Below are positions 19,113 through 27,940 of a DNA stretch of 64,000 bases, piece after piece. Numbering within the stretch: the stretch's first letter is position 1; each line of letters begins with the position of its first letter. The notes under the pieces were generated by a model. It saw only the letters and a program-made list of their open reading frames with translations. It was not told where the DNA came from and did not search any database. The translations under genes and the position numbers were made by a program. This DNA is from Opitutaceae bacterium (GTDB taxonomy: Bacteria > Verrucomicrobiota > Verrucomicrobiia > Opitutales > Opitutaceae): the NCBI GenBank assembly GCA_016711225.1, contig JADJTK010000011.1, positions 124,001 to 188,000 on the forward strand, in the 5' to 3' direction.

Positions 19113-20537
19113 CTACCCCAGTAAAGCCTCACGCAAAGCGCGCATCTTGAGCTCGGTCTCGGCCAGTTCCTCCGCCGGATCGGAACCCTCGACGATCCCC
19201 GCTCCGGCGTACAGCCGAGCCGTATCGCCCTGCATCAAAGCCGAACGGATACCGACCAAGAACTCGCCGTCGCCCCGGTGGTTCACCCAGCCGAGCGCAC
19301 CGGCATACAGCCCGCGGTCAAACGGTTCCAATTCGCGCAGGTGCGCCACCGCGGCCTCCCGCGGGGTGCCGCCCACCGCCGGGGTCGGATGCAGCTCTCC
19401 CACGATGCGCAACAGGTCGGCCCCCTCGGGAAGCGCCGCCTCTACCGGAGTGCAGAGGTGTTGCACATTGGGCAACTGCCGCACGCGCGGACGCCCGGGC
19501 GTTGCCGCCACCACCCCGACCGCGGCCAGTCGCCGCACGATGGAATCGAGCACCATCGCCTGCTCGCGCCCGTCCTTCTCGCTATGGAGCAGTTGGCGCG
19601 CGAGCGCGGCGTCCTCGGCGGCGCTGCGCCCGCGCGGCGCCGAACCGGCGAGCGCCTCGGTGCGCAGCGTCCCGGCGGCGGCCGACACCAGCCGCTCAGG
19701 ACTGGCCCCGATGAAGCTGGCCCCGGCCCCGTTGCCCACCGAGAACGAATAGCAGTCGGGAAAATGCCCGCGCAGGCCATTGAGGGCGCGCAGGGGATGG
19801 AAACGCGCATTGGCCCGCAACTCGCGGGCGCGGGCAAGCACGATCTTGCGATAGCGGCCCGCGCGGATCGCCGCGACCCCGGCGGCGACGTTCGTCGCAT
19901 AGCGTCCCTCCCCGCCCACTTCCCGTTCCTCGGCAATGCCCCCCTCGGTCGCCCCGGCGAAAACCGGCGCCGCGTAGTCGAAGGCGCCGAATTTTGCGTG
20001 CGCGCGCCAGATACGTTCGGCGGCGAAGCGGATGTCGGCCCCGGGCGCGATCATCGTATTGGCCACGGCCACCGAGCCATCGCCGCTGCGCGCCACCTGC
20101 CAGCGCGGCACGAACACCCGGCCGGCCGGGAAGGCCGCGCCTTGCGCCGCCTCGTCGGCAAACCCGAACGTGGAGAAGAACAACGGACCGCCAAACGGCA
20201 TCCGCACCGCCCCGACGGCCACGGTGCGCGCGAGCAGGTCGCGCACAAAAGCTCCGGCCTCGGCGAAGCGCCCAGGCCCACGGCATTCGATCGAGGCCAC
20301 CGCCTCGGCCCCGGCCACCGCCACATCCGCGGCCGGGCGTTCGGCGTAGAAATGCAGCTCACCTGGTTCGAAGATCGATTCGAGCACGGCCAACGGGTCG
20401 AGACGCTCGGCCTCGACGGAGATGCTCACCAACCGTGGCCGGCCGTCGCCCTCGGCCTGCGCCTGCACTCCGCCCAGGAACGCGAGCAGAGCGTCGAGCG
20501 AGTGGTTGGCAAGTGGATCGAGGGGCAGGATCGTCAT
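19113..20537 (-). CDS. menF: Isochorismate synthase
   Basis: The 474-residue protein has the chorismate-binding domain: YSFSVGNGAGASFIGASPERLV, RTEALAGSAPRG, SEKDGREQAMVLDSI, TPVEAALPEG, LHPTPAVGGTPRE, FDRGLYAGALGWV and AGAGIVEGSDPAEELAETE with the catalytic Glu. This is MenF/EntC, making isochorismate for menaquinone or a catechol. I start at ATG 20537 (MTILPLDPLANHSLD); upstream in-frame sequence is unlike the family. With no siderophore genes nearby, menaquinone is the more likely end product. Confidence 0.88.
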   Translation of the reverse strand: MTILPLDPLANHSLDALLAFLGGVQAQAEGDGRPRLVSISVEAERLDPLAVLESIFEPGELHFYAERPAADVAVAGAEAVASIECRGPGRFAEAGAFVRDLLARTVAVGAVRMPFGGPLFFSTFGFADEAAQGAAFPAGRVFVPRWQVARSGDGSVAVANTMIAPGADIRFAAERIWRAHAKFGAFDYAAPVFAGATEGGIAEEREVGGEGRYATNVAAGVAAIRAGRYRKIVLARARELRANARFHPLRALNGLRGHFPDCYSFSVGNGAGASFIGASPERLVSAAAGTLRTEALAGSAPRGRSAAEDAALARQLLHSEKDGREQAMVLDSIVRRLAAVGVVAATPGRPRVRQLPNVQHLCTPVEAALPEGADLLRIVGELHPTPAVGGTPREAAVAHLRELEPFDRGLYAGALGWVNHRGDGEFLVGIRSALMQGDTARLYAGAGIVEGSDPAEELAETELKMRALREALLG

Positions 20538-20822
20538 GAATAGCCGGAGGTGGATGACGCCGCGAGTTGGCGGCGCGGCGAAATGGAAGCCGTTTGCTTC
20601 CCCCTTGGCCAGCCCTGTTGGGCCCCCTCCGGTGTGGCGTTTGCCCGGTACGGCCAGTGCCGGTAGGCATCCCACCATAACAACGCTCCGCCCCAACCAG
20701 GCGAATTCTGCACGGTTGCTCCTACCGGAGTGGATCGACATGCCTACCCAGGACGCGCGCCCCCACCCGACCTCGGGTCTCGTCCGTCGGAAACGCCGTC
20801 GCCCCTGCGCGCACCTCCGAAC

Positions 20823-21548
20823 ATGCCCCTACGAACCATACTACCGCTCCTCCTAGTCCTCGTCGGCCGCACGTTTGCCGCCCCCAGCCCCACCGTGATC
20901 GATGGCGTCGCCTACCAGGTGGTACGCGCGGCCCCGCGCGCGGTCTCGATTCTCTGGGTGGACAAGCGCGGGGTGCCGCTTCGCACGTTTCCCGCGGCGG
21001 CTCGGTATCTCCTGGATGAGGGCACCCCCGCCGAAACGTTGATGAACGGCGGCATCTTCGAACCGGGCGGCCTGCCCAGTGGCCTTTTGATTCAGGACGG
21101 TACTGAATGGCGGCCGGTGAACCGTAAGATCGGCGACGGGAATTTCTTCCTCCAGCCAAACGGCATCTTCCTGCTTGGAACCGCGGGCGCCGCCATCATC
21201 CCGACCGACGACCACCCGATGACCGGGATGGACATCCGCTGCGCCGTGCAGTCCGGGCCCTTGCTCCTTCGGGCGGGATCGATCCATCCCCAACTCTCTA
21301 AAGACTCCGGCTCCCGCCTGCACCGCAACGGAGTCGGGGTGGACAAGTCCGGGGCCGTCGTCTTGGTGATCACCGATCCCACTTCTCCCAAGCTGCCGAA
21401 CCTGCACGAGTTCGCCCAACTCTTCCTCCGCCTCGATTGTACCGACGCTCTCTTTCTGGACGGAATCATCAGTCAGATGCGATCAGGGCCGGACCTCAGC
21501 ACACCCAGCCCCAGCTTTGGTTCGATCATCGCCGTCACGAAACAATAG
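20823..21548 (+). CDS. Secreted phosphodiester glycosidase-like (DUF2233) protein
   Basis: ATG 20823 starts a signal peptide (MPLRTILPLLLVLVGRTFAA). The body contains AETLMNGGIFEPGGLPSGLL, GNFFLQPNGIF, AVQSGPLLLR, RNGVGVDKSGAVVLV and CTDALFLDGIISQM, the pattern of DUF2233 and NAGPA-type phosphodiester glycosidases. About 241 residues. The cleaved substrate is unknown. Divergent from menF. Confidence 0.85.
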   Translation: MPLRTILPLLLVLVGRTFAAPSPTVIDGVAYQVVRAAPRAVSILWVDKRGVPLRTFPAAARYLLDEGTPAETLMNGGIFEPGGLPSGLLIQDGTEWRPVNRKIGDGNFFLQPNGIFLLGTAGAAIIPTDDHPMTGMDIRCAVQSGPLLLRAGSIHPQLSKDSGSRLHRNGVGVDKSGAVVLVITDPTSPKLPNLHEFAQLFLRLDCTDALFLDGIISQMRSGPDLSTPSPSFGSIIAVTKQ

Positions 21549-21635
21549 TGACAACCCGCCGCAGCGAGTCACCCGGAGCCGGCTCGCCCCCTGACAGGGC
21601 GGCCGCCCCGCCTGCCCCCACGGCGTCAACCCCGC

Positions 21636-21668
21636 CACCGGAGGCGGCTTCGGCTCCGCCTCCCGGTG
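21636..21668. terminator. Strong hairpin between convergent genes
   Basis: CACCGGAGGCGG and CCGCCTCCCGGTG pair around the loop CTTCGGCT. It lies between the stops of convergent genes at 21548 and 21693 but has no T run, so termination by it is uncertain. Confidence 0.4.
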
Positions 21669-21692
21669 CCGGCCAGGGCGTCTGCGCTGAAC

Positions 21693-21869
21693 TCACTCTT
21701 CAGGCGCGTCGAAGACCCGCCCCAGTTTGGCGCCCAACGCCTGCATCAACGCCTCGGTAACAACACCATCGTAGGCGGCGGGGACCTTGGCCGCCTTCAC
21801 GTTGGCCACGTTGCTCTGGTGTTCTGCCACCGCCTTTTTGATGGCTGCGATCTTCTGTTCATCGGTCAT
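21693..21869 (-). CDS. Small hypothetical protein (58 residues)
   Basis: ATG 21869 has GAGGG 8 bases upstream (ttgagggattgtct), a clear ribosome binding site. The product, MTDEQKIAAIKKAVAEHQSN onward, is mostly helical and ends LGAKLGRVFDAPEE. I recognise no family. Composition and RBS argue for a real gene. Confidence 0.65.
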   Translation of the reverse strand: MTDEQKIAAIKKAVAEHQSNVANVKAAKVPAAYDGVVTEALMQALGAKLGRVFDAPEE

Positions 21870-22413
21870 AGACAATCCCTCAAGTTCCTCCGTCGCTCCC
21901 CGCCCGCGCCCGCGGCGCCGGCTGTTCAGAAAGCGACGCCACTGTAGTGCCTCCTCCGAGCCAGGCAAGGCTTCACTGAGGGGGGGGCGGCGCGTACCGG
22001 CAGCGGCCACCCTCGGCCGCCGGCCCGGAGGAGGCGGCGCACAGGCCCCGAGTCCAACTGCCCCACCGGGCCCTTGGGCTCCCTCGCCAGCGAGCTCGCT
22101 GCTCGCAAGTATCCCCGACCGCCCGCTTCGACTCCGGCGCGATCCAACTCAACCCGCCCTGCCGACCACCCAACCGCAAAAGCGACCGAAGATCCGCATA
22201 CCGACGACAAGAACGCCCCGGGCCGCTACGCTGCTCCGATCGGCCCACTGCCGTCCCATGGCCTCCCGCCGCGCCCAATCGTACGTCCCTTCGCTTCACC
22301 GCCGTCCTCGTCGGCGGCCTTCACTCCCTACGCTTCCCGCTGCCCTCCGAGCGCATCCGCAGCCGGGAGGATTGCCTCGGCCACTCCCGCCGGGTGCACT
22401 ATCGTCCACGCCC
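21870..22413. other. Intergenic region, no gene recognised
   Basis: These 544 bases between a minus-strand small gene and the plus-strand kinase are GC-rich and low in complexity. The frame of the kinase is open upstream but reads as Arg/Pro/Ser-rich, non-protein-like sequence. Promoters of both genes should lie here; none was identified. Confidence 0.4.
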
Positions 22414-23565
22414 GTGCCCGCCCCCCCCGCCACCTGCAATCTCCCGGCCCCACCGGCTATCTACACTCTCCGACGACGCTGGTTGGGGAGCTGGCAGTAC
22501 TGGCTGTGCCAAGGCCTCGGATGGGGCGCACTGGCCTCGGCGCTGTTCGCCAGCGAATTGAGCTCCACCACTCATGCGCCGGCGGCCGTCGCCTTCGTCA
22601 ACCTGGCTTTCGCCACCAGCGGCCTGTTCGTCAGTCACCTGCTTCGCATCATCCTGCTCGCCACGCGCAACCAGACTGTATCCTGGCGCCGATTTCTCGT
22701 CATCATGGGGCCCTGGGTCCTCGCCACCGCCTCAGCCGTCATCGGTGCGCTGCTGCTGTTCGCCATGGTCTTCCGCCCCGGAGACTTCGCCGAACCGGAC
22801 TGCGATGCCGCAGGGTCCCTCAACTACCTATCCTCCGTTGCCCTGATGGTGGTCATCTTCACCGCTTGGATCTGCCTTTATCTGGGCTACCACTACTACC
22901 ACAACCACCAGGCAGGCGCCCTCGAACGGATGCGGCTGAAGGCGGCCGTGAAAGAGGCCGAACTGCGCACCCTCAAGGCGCAGATCAATCCGCACTTCCT
23001 CTTCAACAGTCTCAACACCCTCCGCGCCCTGATTCCGGAGGAACTGGCGAGCCCCCGGGAGGCCGTAACCCTGCTGGCCGATCTGCTGCGGGCCGCTCTC
23101 ACGATCGACGAGACCAAGACCGTCCCCCTCGCCCAGGAGCTGGAAACGGTCCGATGCTATCTGGCGCTGGAACGGTTGCGCTTCGAGGAGCGGTTGCGCG
23201 TGCGCCTCGACATCTCGCCCGCAGCGCGAGACTGGCCCATCCCGCCCTTCCTGCTGCAAACCCTGGTCGAGAACGCCGTGAAATACGGCGTCGGCCCGCG
23301 CCCGGAAGGGGCCGACATCGACATCTCGGCCATCGTGGTCGCCGACACTCTGCACCTGCGGGTGACGAACCCCGGCTCGATCACGCCGAACGCAAAATCC
23401 ACCGGCATGGGACTCACCAATGCCCGGGCGCGACTGGCCCATCTGCTTGGGCCGTCGGCCTGCCTGCGGCTCAGCCAGGAGTCCGCCGAGCGCGTCCACG
23501 CCGAGATTACCATCCCCCTCTGCTCGTTTTCCCCGGCCCCCAGCCTTTCCCTCCCCAACCTATGA
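22414..23565 (+). CDS. LytS-type sensor histidine kinase
   Basis: The N-terminal half has four hydrophobic helices (YWLCQGLGWGALASALFA, AVAFVNLAFATSGLFVSHLL, VLATASAVIGALLLFAMVF, LSSVALMVVIFTAWICLYL). The kinase half has the His box QINPHFLFNSLNTLRALIPE and an ATPase domain (LVENAVKYGVG, GMGLTNARARL), as in COG2972. It should phosphorylate the LytTR regulator encoded next, whose start overlaps its stop by 4 bp. I use GTG 22414; there is no ATG close to the first helix. Confidence 0.88.
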   Translation: MPAPPATCNLPAPPAIYTLRRRWLGSWQYWLCQGLGWGALASALFASELSSTTHAPAAVAFVNLAFATSGLFVSHLLRIILLATRNQTVSWRRFLVIMGPWVLATASAVIGALLLFAMVFRPGDFAEPDCDAAGSLNYLSSVALMVVIFTAWICLYLGYHYYHNHQAGALERMRLKAAVKEAELRTLKAQINPHFLFNSLNTLRALIPEELASPREAVTLLADLLRAALTIDETKTVPLAQELETVRCYLALERLRFEERLRVRLDISPAARDWPIPPFLLQTLVENAVKYGVGPRPEGADIDISAIVVADTLHLRVTNPGSITPNAKSTGMGLTNARARLAHLLGPSACLRLSQESAERVHAEITIPLCSFSPAPSLSLPNL

Positions 23566-24311
23566 GAGCGTTGATCATCGAAGACGAACGCCTGGCCCGC
23601 AAAGAGCTCCGGCAGCTCCTGGCCCACCACCCCGCCATCGAGGTCTGCGGCGAGGCACCCAACGCCGCGGTCGCCCTGGAGCTTTGCGCCCAGGAGAAGC
23701 CCGAGCTCCTCTTTCTCGATATCGAGATGCCCGGCAAGAACGGCTTCACTCTTCTTGAGGAACTCCCCCTGCCGCACCCCCACGTGATCTTCGTCACCGC
23801 GTACGACGCCTACGCGGTGGAGGCCTTCGAGGCCAACGCCCTCGACTATCTGCTGAAACCGGTCAACCCCAAGCGCCTCGCCGCCGCCTTGGCGAGGCTG
23901 CCGGCCCCAGGCCAAGCCGCCGCCACCTCGGCGGCCACCACGCCGGTGGAGGCGGCGGAGGGCTCCGCCCCCGCCCTCGGCCACGACGACCGGGTTTTTG
24001 TGCGCGACGGGGACAAATGCTGGTTTGTCGCCGTGAAAACGATCCGCCTGCTCGAGTCGGTGGGGAACCACACCGAGTTGCATTTCAACGACCGCAAAGC
24101 CCTGGTCTGCCGCACGGTCATTTCGCTGGCAGAGCGGCTACCCTCCTCGCTGTTCATGCGGGCCAACCGTTCCCAGATCGTGAACCTCGGCTTCATCGAG
24201 GCCGTCAGCCCTTGGTTCAGCGGCTCGATCAAGGTCACACTTCGCGGCGGCGGCGAAGTGGAATTCTCCCGGCGCCAAGCCCAGCTTTTCCGCGAACGCC
24301 TCAGCCTCTAG
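23562..24311 (+). CDS. LytTR-family response regulator
   Basis: A receiver domain (MRALIIEDERLARKELRQLL, acceptor Asp in LLFLDIEMPGKNGF, ALDYLLKPVNPKRL) is joined by an Ala-rich linker to a LytTR DNA-binding domain (KTIRLLESVGNHTELHF, FMRANRSQIVNLGFIEAV). 249 residues. ATG 23562 overlaps the kinase stop (ATGA). It forms a two-gene system with the LytS-like kinase; targets are not evident. Confidence 0.92.
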   Translation: MRALIIEDERLARKELRQLLAHHPAIEVCGEAPNAAVALELCAQEKPELLFLDIEMPGKNGFTLLEELPLPHPHVIFVTAYDAYAVEAFEANALDYLLKPVNPKRLAAALARLPAPGQAAATSAATTPVEAAEGSAPALGHDDRVFVRDGDKCWFVAVKTIRLLESVGNHTELHFNDRKALVCRTVISLAERLPSSLFMRANRSQIVNLGFIEAVSPWFSGSIKVTLRGGGEVEFSRRQAQLFRERLSL

Positions 24312-24559
24312 GAGGTCAACCGCTCCAGAAGGCGTAGGTTGGCGAGCGCCTGCTCGCGGTTCTCACCGCACATGCCGGGCTCCGGGCAGAGGGAGCCGCA
24401 CACCGCCGGCCGCCGCGCATCATTGAAGAGCGCACACCCCCAGTCCGCGGTCAGGTGAGGACAGGTCACGTCCGCCGGCTTGCCCTCTGGCAAGCCCGGC
24501 AGCGCCGAAGTGATCGACGGCGCGATGCAACAGGCTCCGCACTGCGGGCGACATTCCAT
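24308..24559 (-). CDS. YkgJ-type cysteine cluster protein
   Basis: The 83-residue protein has the Cys pattern MECRPQCGACCIAPSI, CPHLTADWGCALFN, RPAVCGSLCPEPGMCG. This is the UPF0153/YkgJ zinc- or Fe-S-binding signature. ATG 24559 is directly before the first Cys motif. Its last 4 bases overlap the end of the convergent LytTR gene. Confidence 0.85.
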   Translation of the reverse strand: MECRPQCGACCIAPSITSALPGLPEGKPADVTCPHLTADWGCALFNDARRPAVCGSLCPEPGMCGENREQALANLRLLERLTS

Positions 24560-24612
24560 CCGCCGACCATCCGGGCCGGAGCGGCAGGCGCAAGCACCCG
24601 TCGGCGGCAGGC

Positions 24613-24642
24613 AAAAAAAAACCGCCGGCGACGAGCCGGCGG
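24613..24642 (-). terminator. Terminator of ndk
   Basis: On the minus strand CCGCCGGC-TCGTC-GCCGGCGG is a perfect 8-bp stem followed by nine T. It lies 9 bases after the ndk stop. Confidence 0.92.
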
Positions 24643-24650
24643 AGTCACGT

Positions 24651-25091
24651 TCAGGACAAAACCGCAGTTTTGCCCGGGTCGATGATCTCGCCCGGCGCGA
24701 AAAACCGCGCGAGCTCAACCTTGGCTGATTCCTCGCCATCGGAGGCATGGACCACGTTGATCGTCACATCAGTGCCGAAATCTCCGCGGATGGTACCCTT
24801 GGGTGCCTTGGTCGAATCGGTGGGCCCGAGAACGGCGCGCACGGTTTCAACGACGTAATCGCCGGCAATCGCCATGACCATGACCGGGGCCGAACTCATG
24901 AAGGCCTCCAGTCGCGGATAGAACGGCTTGTCGGCCACATGTGCGTAGTGCTCCCGCAGGAGCGCGGGAGTGAGCTGCATCAGCTTGCAGCCAATAATGC
25001 GAAAACCTGCCGCTTCGAATCGGCCAATCACCGCACCGACATGCTTCTGCTTCATGCAGTCGGGTTTGAGAATAATGAGCGTCTTATGCAT
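24651..25091 (-). CDS. ndk: Nucleoside diphosphate kinase
   Basis: The 146-residue protein starts MHKTLIILKPDCMKQKHVG, has the helix hairpin HYAHVADKPFYP, the PAPxM-like SSAPVMVMAIAG, the TIRGDFG loop and the active site NVVHASDG, whose His carries the phosphate. It balances NTP pools. A strong terminator follows; a large hairpin lies upstream (25124-25194). Confidence 0.96.
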   Translation of the reverse strand: MHKTLIILKPDCMKQKHVGAVIGRFEAAGFRIIGCKLMQLTPALLREHYAHVADKPFYPRLEAFMSSAPVMVMAIAGDYVVETVRAVLGPTDSTKAPKGTIRGDFGTDVTINVVHASDGEESAKVELARFFAPGEIIDPGKTAVLS

Positions 25092-25123
25092 AAAAACCGC
25101 CGGAGCATGGGGTAAACGCCCGC

Positions 25124-25194
25124 AAAAAAAAGCCTAGATTTTGGGCCCCCTCGGGTAAACCCAGCCATGAGAACCCCGAGGTGAGCCCAAAATC
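25124..25194 (-). promoter_or_regulatory. Large hairpin with T run upstream of ndk
   Basis: GATTTTGGGC (25137-25146) and GCCCAAAATC (25185-25194) pair perfectly, with an inner CCTCGGG/CCCGAGG pairing. On the minus strand the stem is followed by eight T (25131-25124), 33 bases before the ndk start. It has the form of an attenuator, terminator or structured leader. A perfect TATAAT lies on the plus strand at 25295-25300 but no gene follows it. Confidence 0.5.
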
Positions 25195-25368
25195 CAGGAA
25201 GTGAACGCCAAACGGCGGCTCAGAGGGGGGCCGGCACCGGATCCCCTCTTTTGCTCGACCACTGTACCAAAATCCGCCGTACATACGTATCCGTTATAAT
25301 GCCCACAAAGCCCGGGAGTACACCCTAGCCGCCTGCGGCAAACACCCTAGGCGTGCTCTCGCGCCCGC

Positions 25369-26289
25369 TCAGCCGCCCGGCCCGCCTCCGCCCTCCGGCT
25401 GGAGCTGCGCCTGCAGGACCGCCTCCAGCGCTTCGCGCCGGAAGAGGAAGCCGTTGCCCTCCAGCGCTGCGGGTCGCACCCGTTGGCTCGCGAGCACCGT
25501 CGCCTCCCCCATCTCACCAAACCCGAGCCGGATCACCATCGCCGGCATACGCGTCGTCGCCTTCCGCCCCAACGCCCGGCCCAGGGCGACGGCAAACTCG
25601 GCCTGCCGCACCGGTTGCAGGCTCACAGCATTGACCGGCCCGGCGAGCACAGGAGTGCCGAGCGTGAAGTCGATCACCCGCAGCAGCTCCTCGAGCGCGA
25701 TCCAGCTGAGCCAATTGCGGCCGTCGCCCACCGGGCCGCCCACTCCGCGGCGAAACCACGGGAGCATGGCCCGCAGGGCGCCGCCCTCGGGCGTGAGCAC
25801 CACGCCCAAGCGCAGATGCACCACGCGCACCCCGCTTGCGGCGGCCGGCTCTGTCGCCGCCTCCCAATCACGACAAAGCTCGGCCAGAAAGCCGGCCCCG
25901 GCCGCGCTGGTCTCGTCGAGTAGCTCCTCGCCGCGATTGCCGTAGTAGCCGATGGCCGAGGCGTTGATCCAGACGCTCGGTCGCCACAGGCCGCGGGCAA
26001 TCGTCGCGGCGAGCAGGCGGGTGCTGTCCAACCGGCTCGCGCACAGGGCCTGCTTGCGCGCCTTGGTCCAGCGTCCCTCGGCGATGTTCTCCCCAGCCAG
26101 GTTCACCAACACATCGCAGGATGCCACCTTCCCGGTCTCCAGCTGGCCGGCGGCTGGGTCCCATTCCACCTCGTCGAGGGCCGCCGGGGGCCGCCGGACC
26201 AGCCGGACCACCTCCGCCCCCTTAGCCCGCGAATGGGCCACCAGCGCCCGTCCCACCAACCCCGAGGAGCCCGCAATCGCGATACGCAT
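25369..26289 (-). CDS. TIGR01777-family NAD-dependent epimerase-like protein
   Basis: ATG 26289 begins MRIAIAGSSGLVGRALVAHS, a Rossmann GxxGxxG motif, followed by VLVNLAGENIAEGRWT, NASAIGYYGNRG, the DWE segment, HLRLGVVLTPEGGAL, and WLSWIALEELLRVIDF. This is the YfcH/SDR39U1 family of about 300 residues; substrate unknown. It starts 2 bases after the photolyase stop, with GGAGG in the end of that gene, so the two are co-translated. Confidence 0.9.
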   Translation of the reverse strand: MRIAIAGSSGLVGRALVAHSRAKGAEVVRLVRRPPAALDEVEWDPAAGQLETGKVASCDVLVNLAGENIAEGRWTKARKQALCASRLDSTRLLAATIARGLWRPSVWINASAIGYYGNRGEELLDETSAAGAGFLAELCRDWEAATEPAAASGVRVVHLRLGVVLTPEGGALRAMLPWFRRGVGGPVGDGRNWLSWIALEELLRVIDFTLGTPVLAGPVNAVSLQPVRQAEFAVALGRALGRKATTRMPAMVIRLGFGEMGEATVLASQRVRPAALEGNGFLFRREALEAVLQAQLQPEGGGGPGG

Positions 26290-26291
26290 GA

Positions 26292-27767
26292 TCAAGTCCT
26301 CCCCCCGGCGTCGGTCGCCCGCGTCCGTTTCCACTCGGCCAAGGCCGCCATCGCCCGCGCCCGGCCCTCGCCCGGCGCCACGAGCGGGTGCGGATAATCC
26401 CGACCGAGCACCACCCCGGCCGCCGCCAGCTCCAGCGGCGCAGCCTCCCACGGACTGTGGATCGACTCCGTAGGCACGCCGGCCAATTCCGGCACCCAAC
26501 GCCGTACATAGTCACCGGCCGGATCGAATTTTGCGCCCTGCAGCACCGGGTTGAAGATACGGAAATACGGCGCCGCATCGGCCCCGCACCCCGCGCTCCA
26601 CTGCCAGCCCAGGGTGTTGGCAGCCAGATCGGCATCAACCAGCGTATCCCAAAACCAAGCAGCGCCCTCGATCCAGGGCTGGAGCAGCTGTTTCACCAGC
26701 AACGAGGCCACGATCATCCGCACGCGGTTGTGCATCCAGCCCGTGTGCCAGAGCTGGCGCATCCCGGCGTCGACGATCGGATAGCCGGTGCACCCCCGGC
26801 GCCACGCCTGCAGCACGGCCTCGTCGCGTTGCCAGGGGAAATCCCGATACTCCGCCCGCAGCGGCTGCTCCGGCGAAAGGGGAAAGTGCCAGAGCAGGTG
26901 ATGGGCGAACTCCCGCCAGCCCACCTCGCTCAAGAACACAAAGGCGCCACGGCTGCGCGGCATCACCCCGCTGGCCCGCGACGCCTCCGTCACCGCCGCC
27001 CAAATCTGCCGCGGCGACAGCTCCCCGAAATGCAGATGCGGGGACAGTCGCGATGTTCCTTCCACTCCGGGCAGGTCGCGGCTCGCCTGGTAATCGTCCA
27101 TCGCCTCGGCCACAAACTTCGCCAGCGCGCGTTGCGCGCCGGCCTCCCCGGGGGTGCCGGCCTCGCCAAACCCGGCCGCCCAGCCCAAGCGCGGACGCAG
27201 GGCCCACGCCTCCAGCGCGTCGCCACGCGGCCACTGAGCCGGGGACGGCCAGGGCCCGTCCGGCAGGACCAGCGGCTCGGGCACCGGCAACGTCAGGCAA
27301 TGGCGCCAGAACGGGGTGAATACTTGGAAGGGCTTGCCCGCCTGGTTGCGCACCGCCTCCGGCTCAAAGAGCAGCCCGCCCCCGCTCTCCCGGACCGCGA
27401 CGCCGCCCGCCTGCATCGCCGCCCGCACCGCCGCCTCGGTGGCCCGCCCTGCCGGTTCGGCGGCCCGGCTCCAGCACACTAGGCCGGCCCCGGTCGAAGC
27501 GGCCAGTTCGCGCAATTGTTCTACGGAGTCGCCGCGGCGCAACACCAGCCGCAGCCCGCGTTGCTCCAACGTCACCGCCAAGGCCGCGAGCGAGCCCTGC
27601 AGCCACCAGCGGCCGGCCCCTCCCGGCGCCCAGCGCCCCGCTGCGGCCTCGTCGAGAACGAATACCGGAATGACCGGCGCGCCGCTGGTCAGAGCCACCA
27701 GGATCGCACCATTGTCCTGCAGGCGGAGATCGTGGCGCAACCACACCAGCGTGGGCCGTTTCGACAT
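26292..27767 (-). CDS. phrB: Deoxyribodipyrimidine photolyase
   Basis: The 491-residue protein has the N-terminal Rossmann domain (LVWLRHDLRLQDNGAIL) and the FAD domain with SRLSPHLHFGELSPRQ, WREFAHHLLWHFP, GYPIVDAGMRQLWHTGWMHN and ANTLGWQWSAGCGADAAPYF, the CPD photolyase signature. It repairs UV dimers using light. ATG 27767 (MSKRPTLVWLRHD) is preferred to the upstream ATG. It is the first gene of a pair with the epimerase. Confidence 0.94.
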   Translation of the reverse strand: MSKRPTLVWLRHDLRLQDNGAILVALTSGAPVIPVFVLDEAAAGRWAPGGAGRWWLQGSLAALAVTLEQRGLRLVLRRGDSVEQLRELAASTGAGLVCWSRAAEPAGRATEAAVRAAMQAGGVAVRESGGGLLFEPEAVRNQAGKPFQVFTPFWRHCLTLPVPEPLVLPDGPWPSPAQWPRGDALEAWALRPRLGWAAGFGEAGTPGEAGAQRALAKFVAEAMDDYQASRDLPGVEGTSRLSPHLHFGELSPRQIWAAVTEASRASGVMPRSRGAFVFLSEVGWREFAHHLLWHFPLSPEQPLRAEYRDFPWQRDEAVLQAWRRGCTGYPIVDAGMRQLWHTGWMHNRVRMIVASLLVKQLLQPWIEGAAWFWDTLVDADLAANTLGWQWSAGCGADAAPYFRIFNPVLQGAKFDPAGDYVRRWVPELAGVPTESIHSPWEAAPLELAAAGVVLGRDYPHPLVAPGEGRARAMAALAEWKRTRATDAGGRT

Positions 27768-27940
27768 GGGCGCAGCCAAGGGGCCCGGCCCGCGCTGTCA
27801 AACCCCGCGGCTGCGCCAACCTGGGGTGTATTTCCCCACAGGTGTCTCTTGCGCCGTTGGCACGAACCGTGCAGCTTGACCCCCTCTCCTCTCACCAACG
27901 CCCGCCGCCCCACGCGGCGCCCGCTCGAAGTTCCCCCGGC

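Noticed and set aside
25295..25300. Perfect TATAAT on the plus strand
   Set aside because: No -35 at proper distance and no plus-strand gene follows, so it was not called as a promoter.
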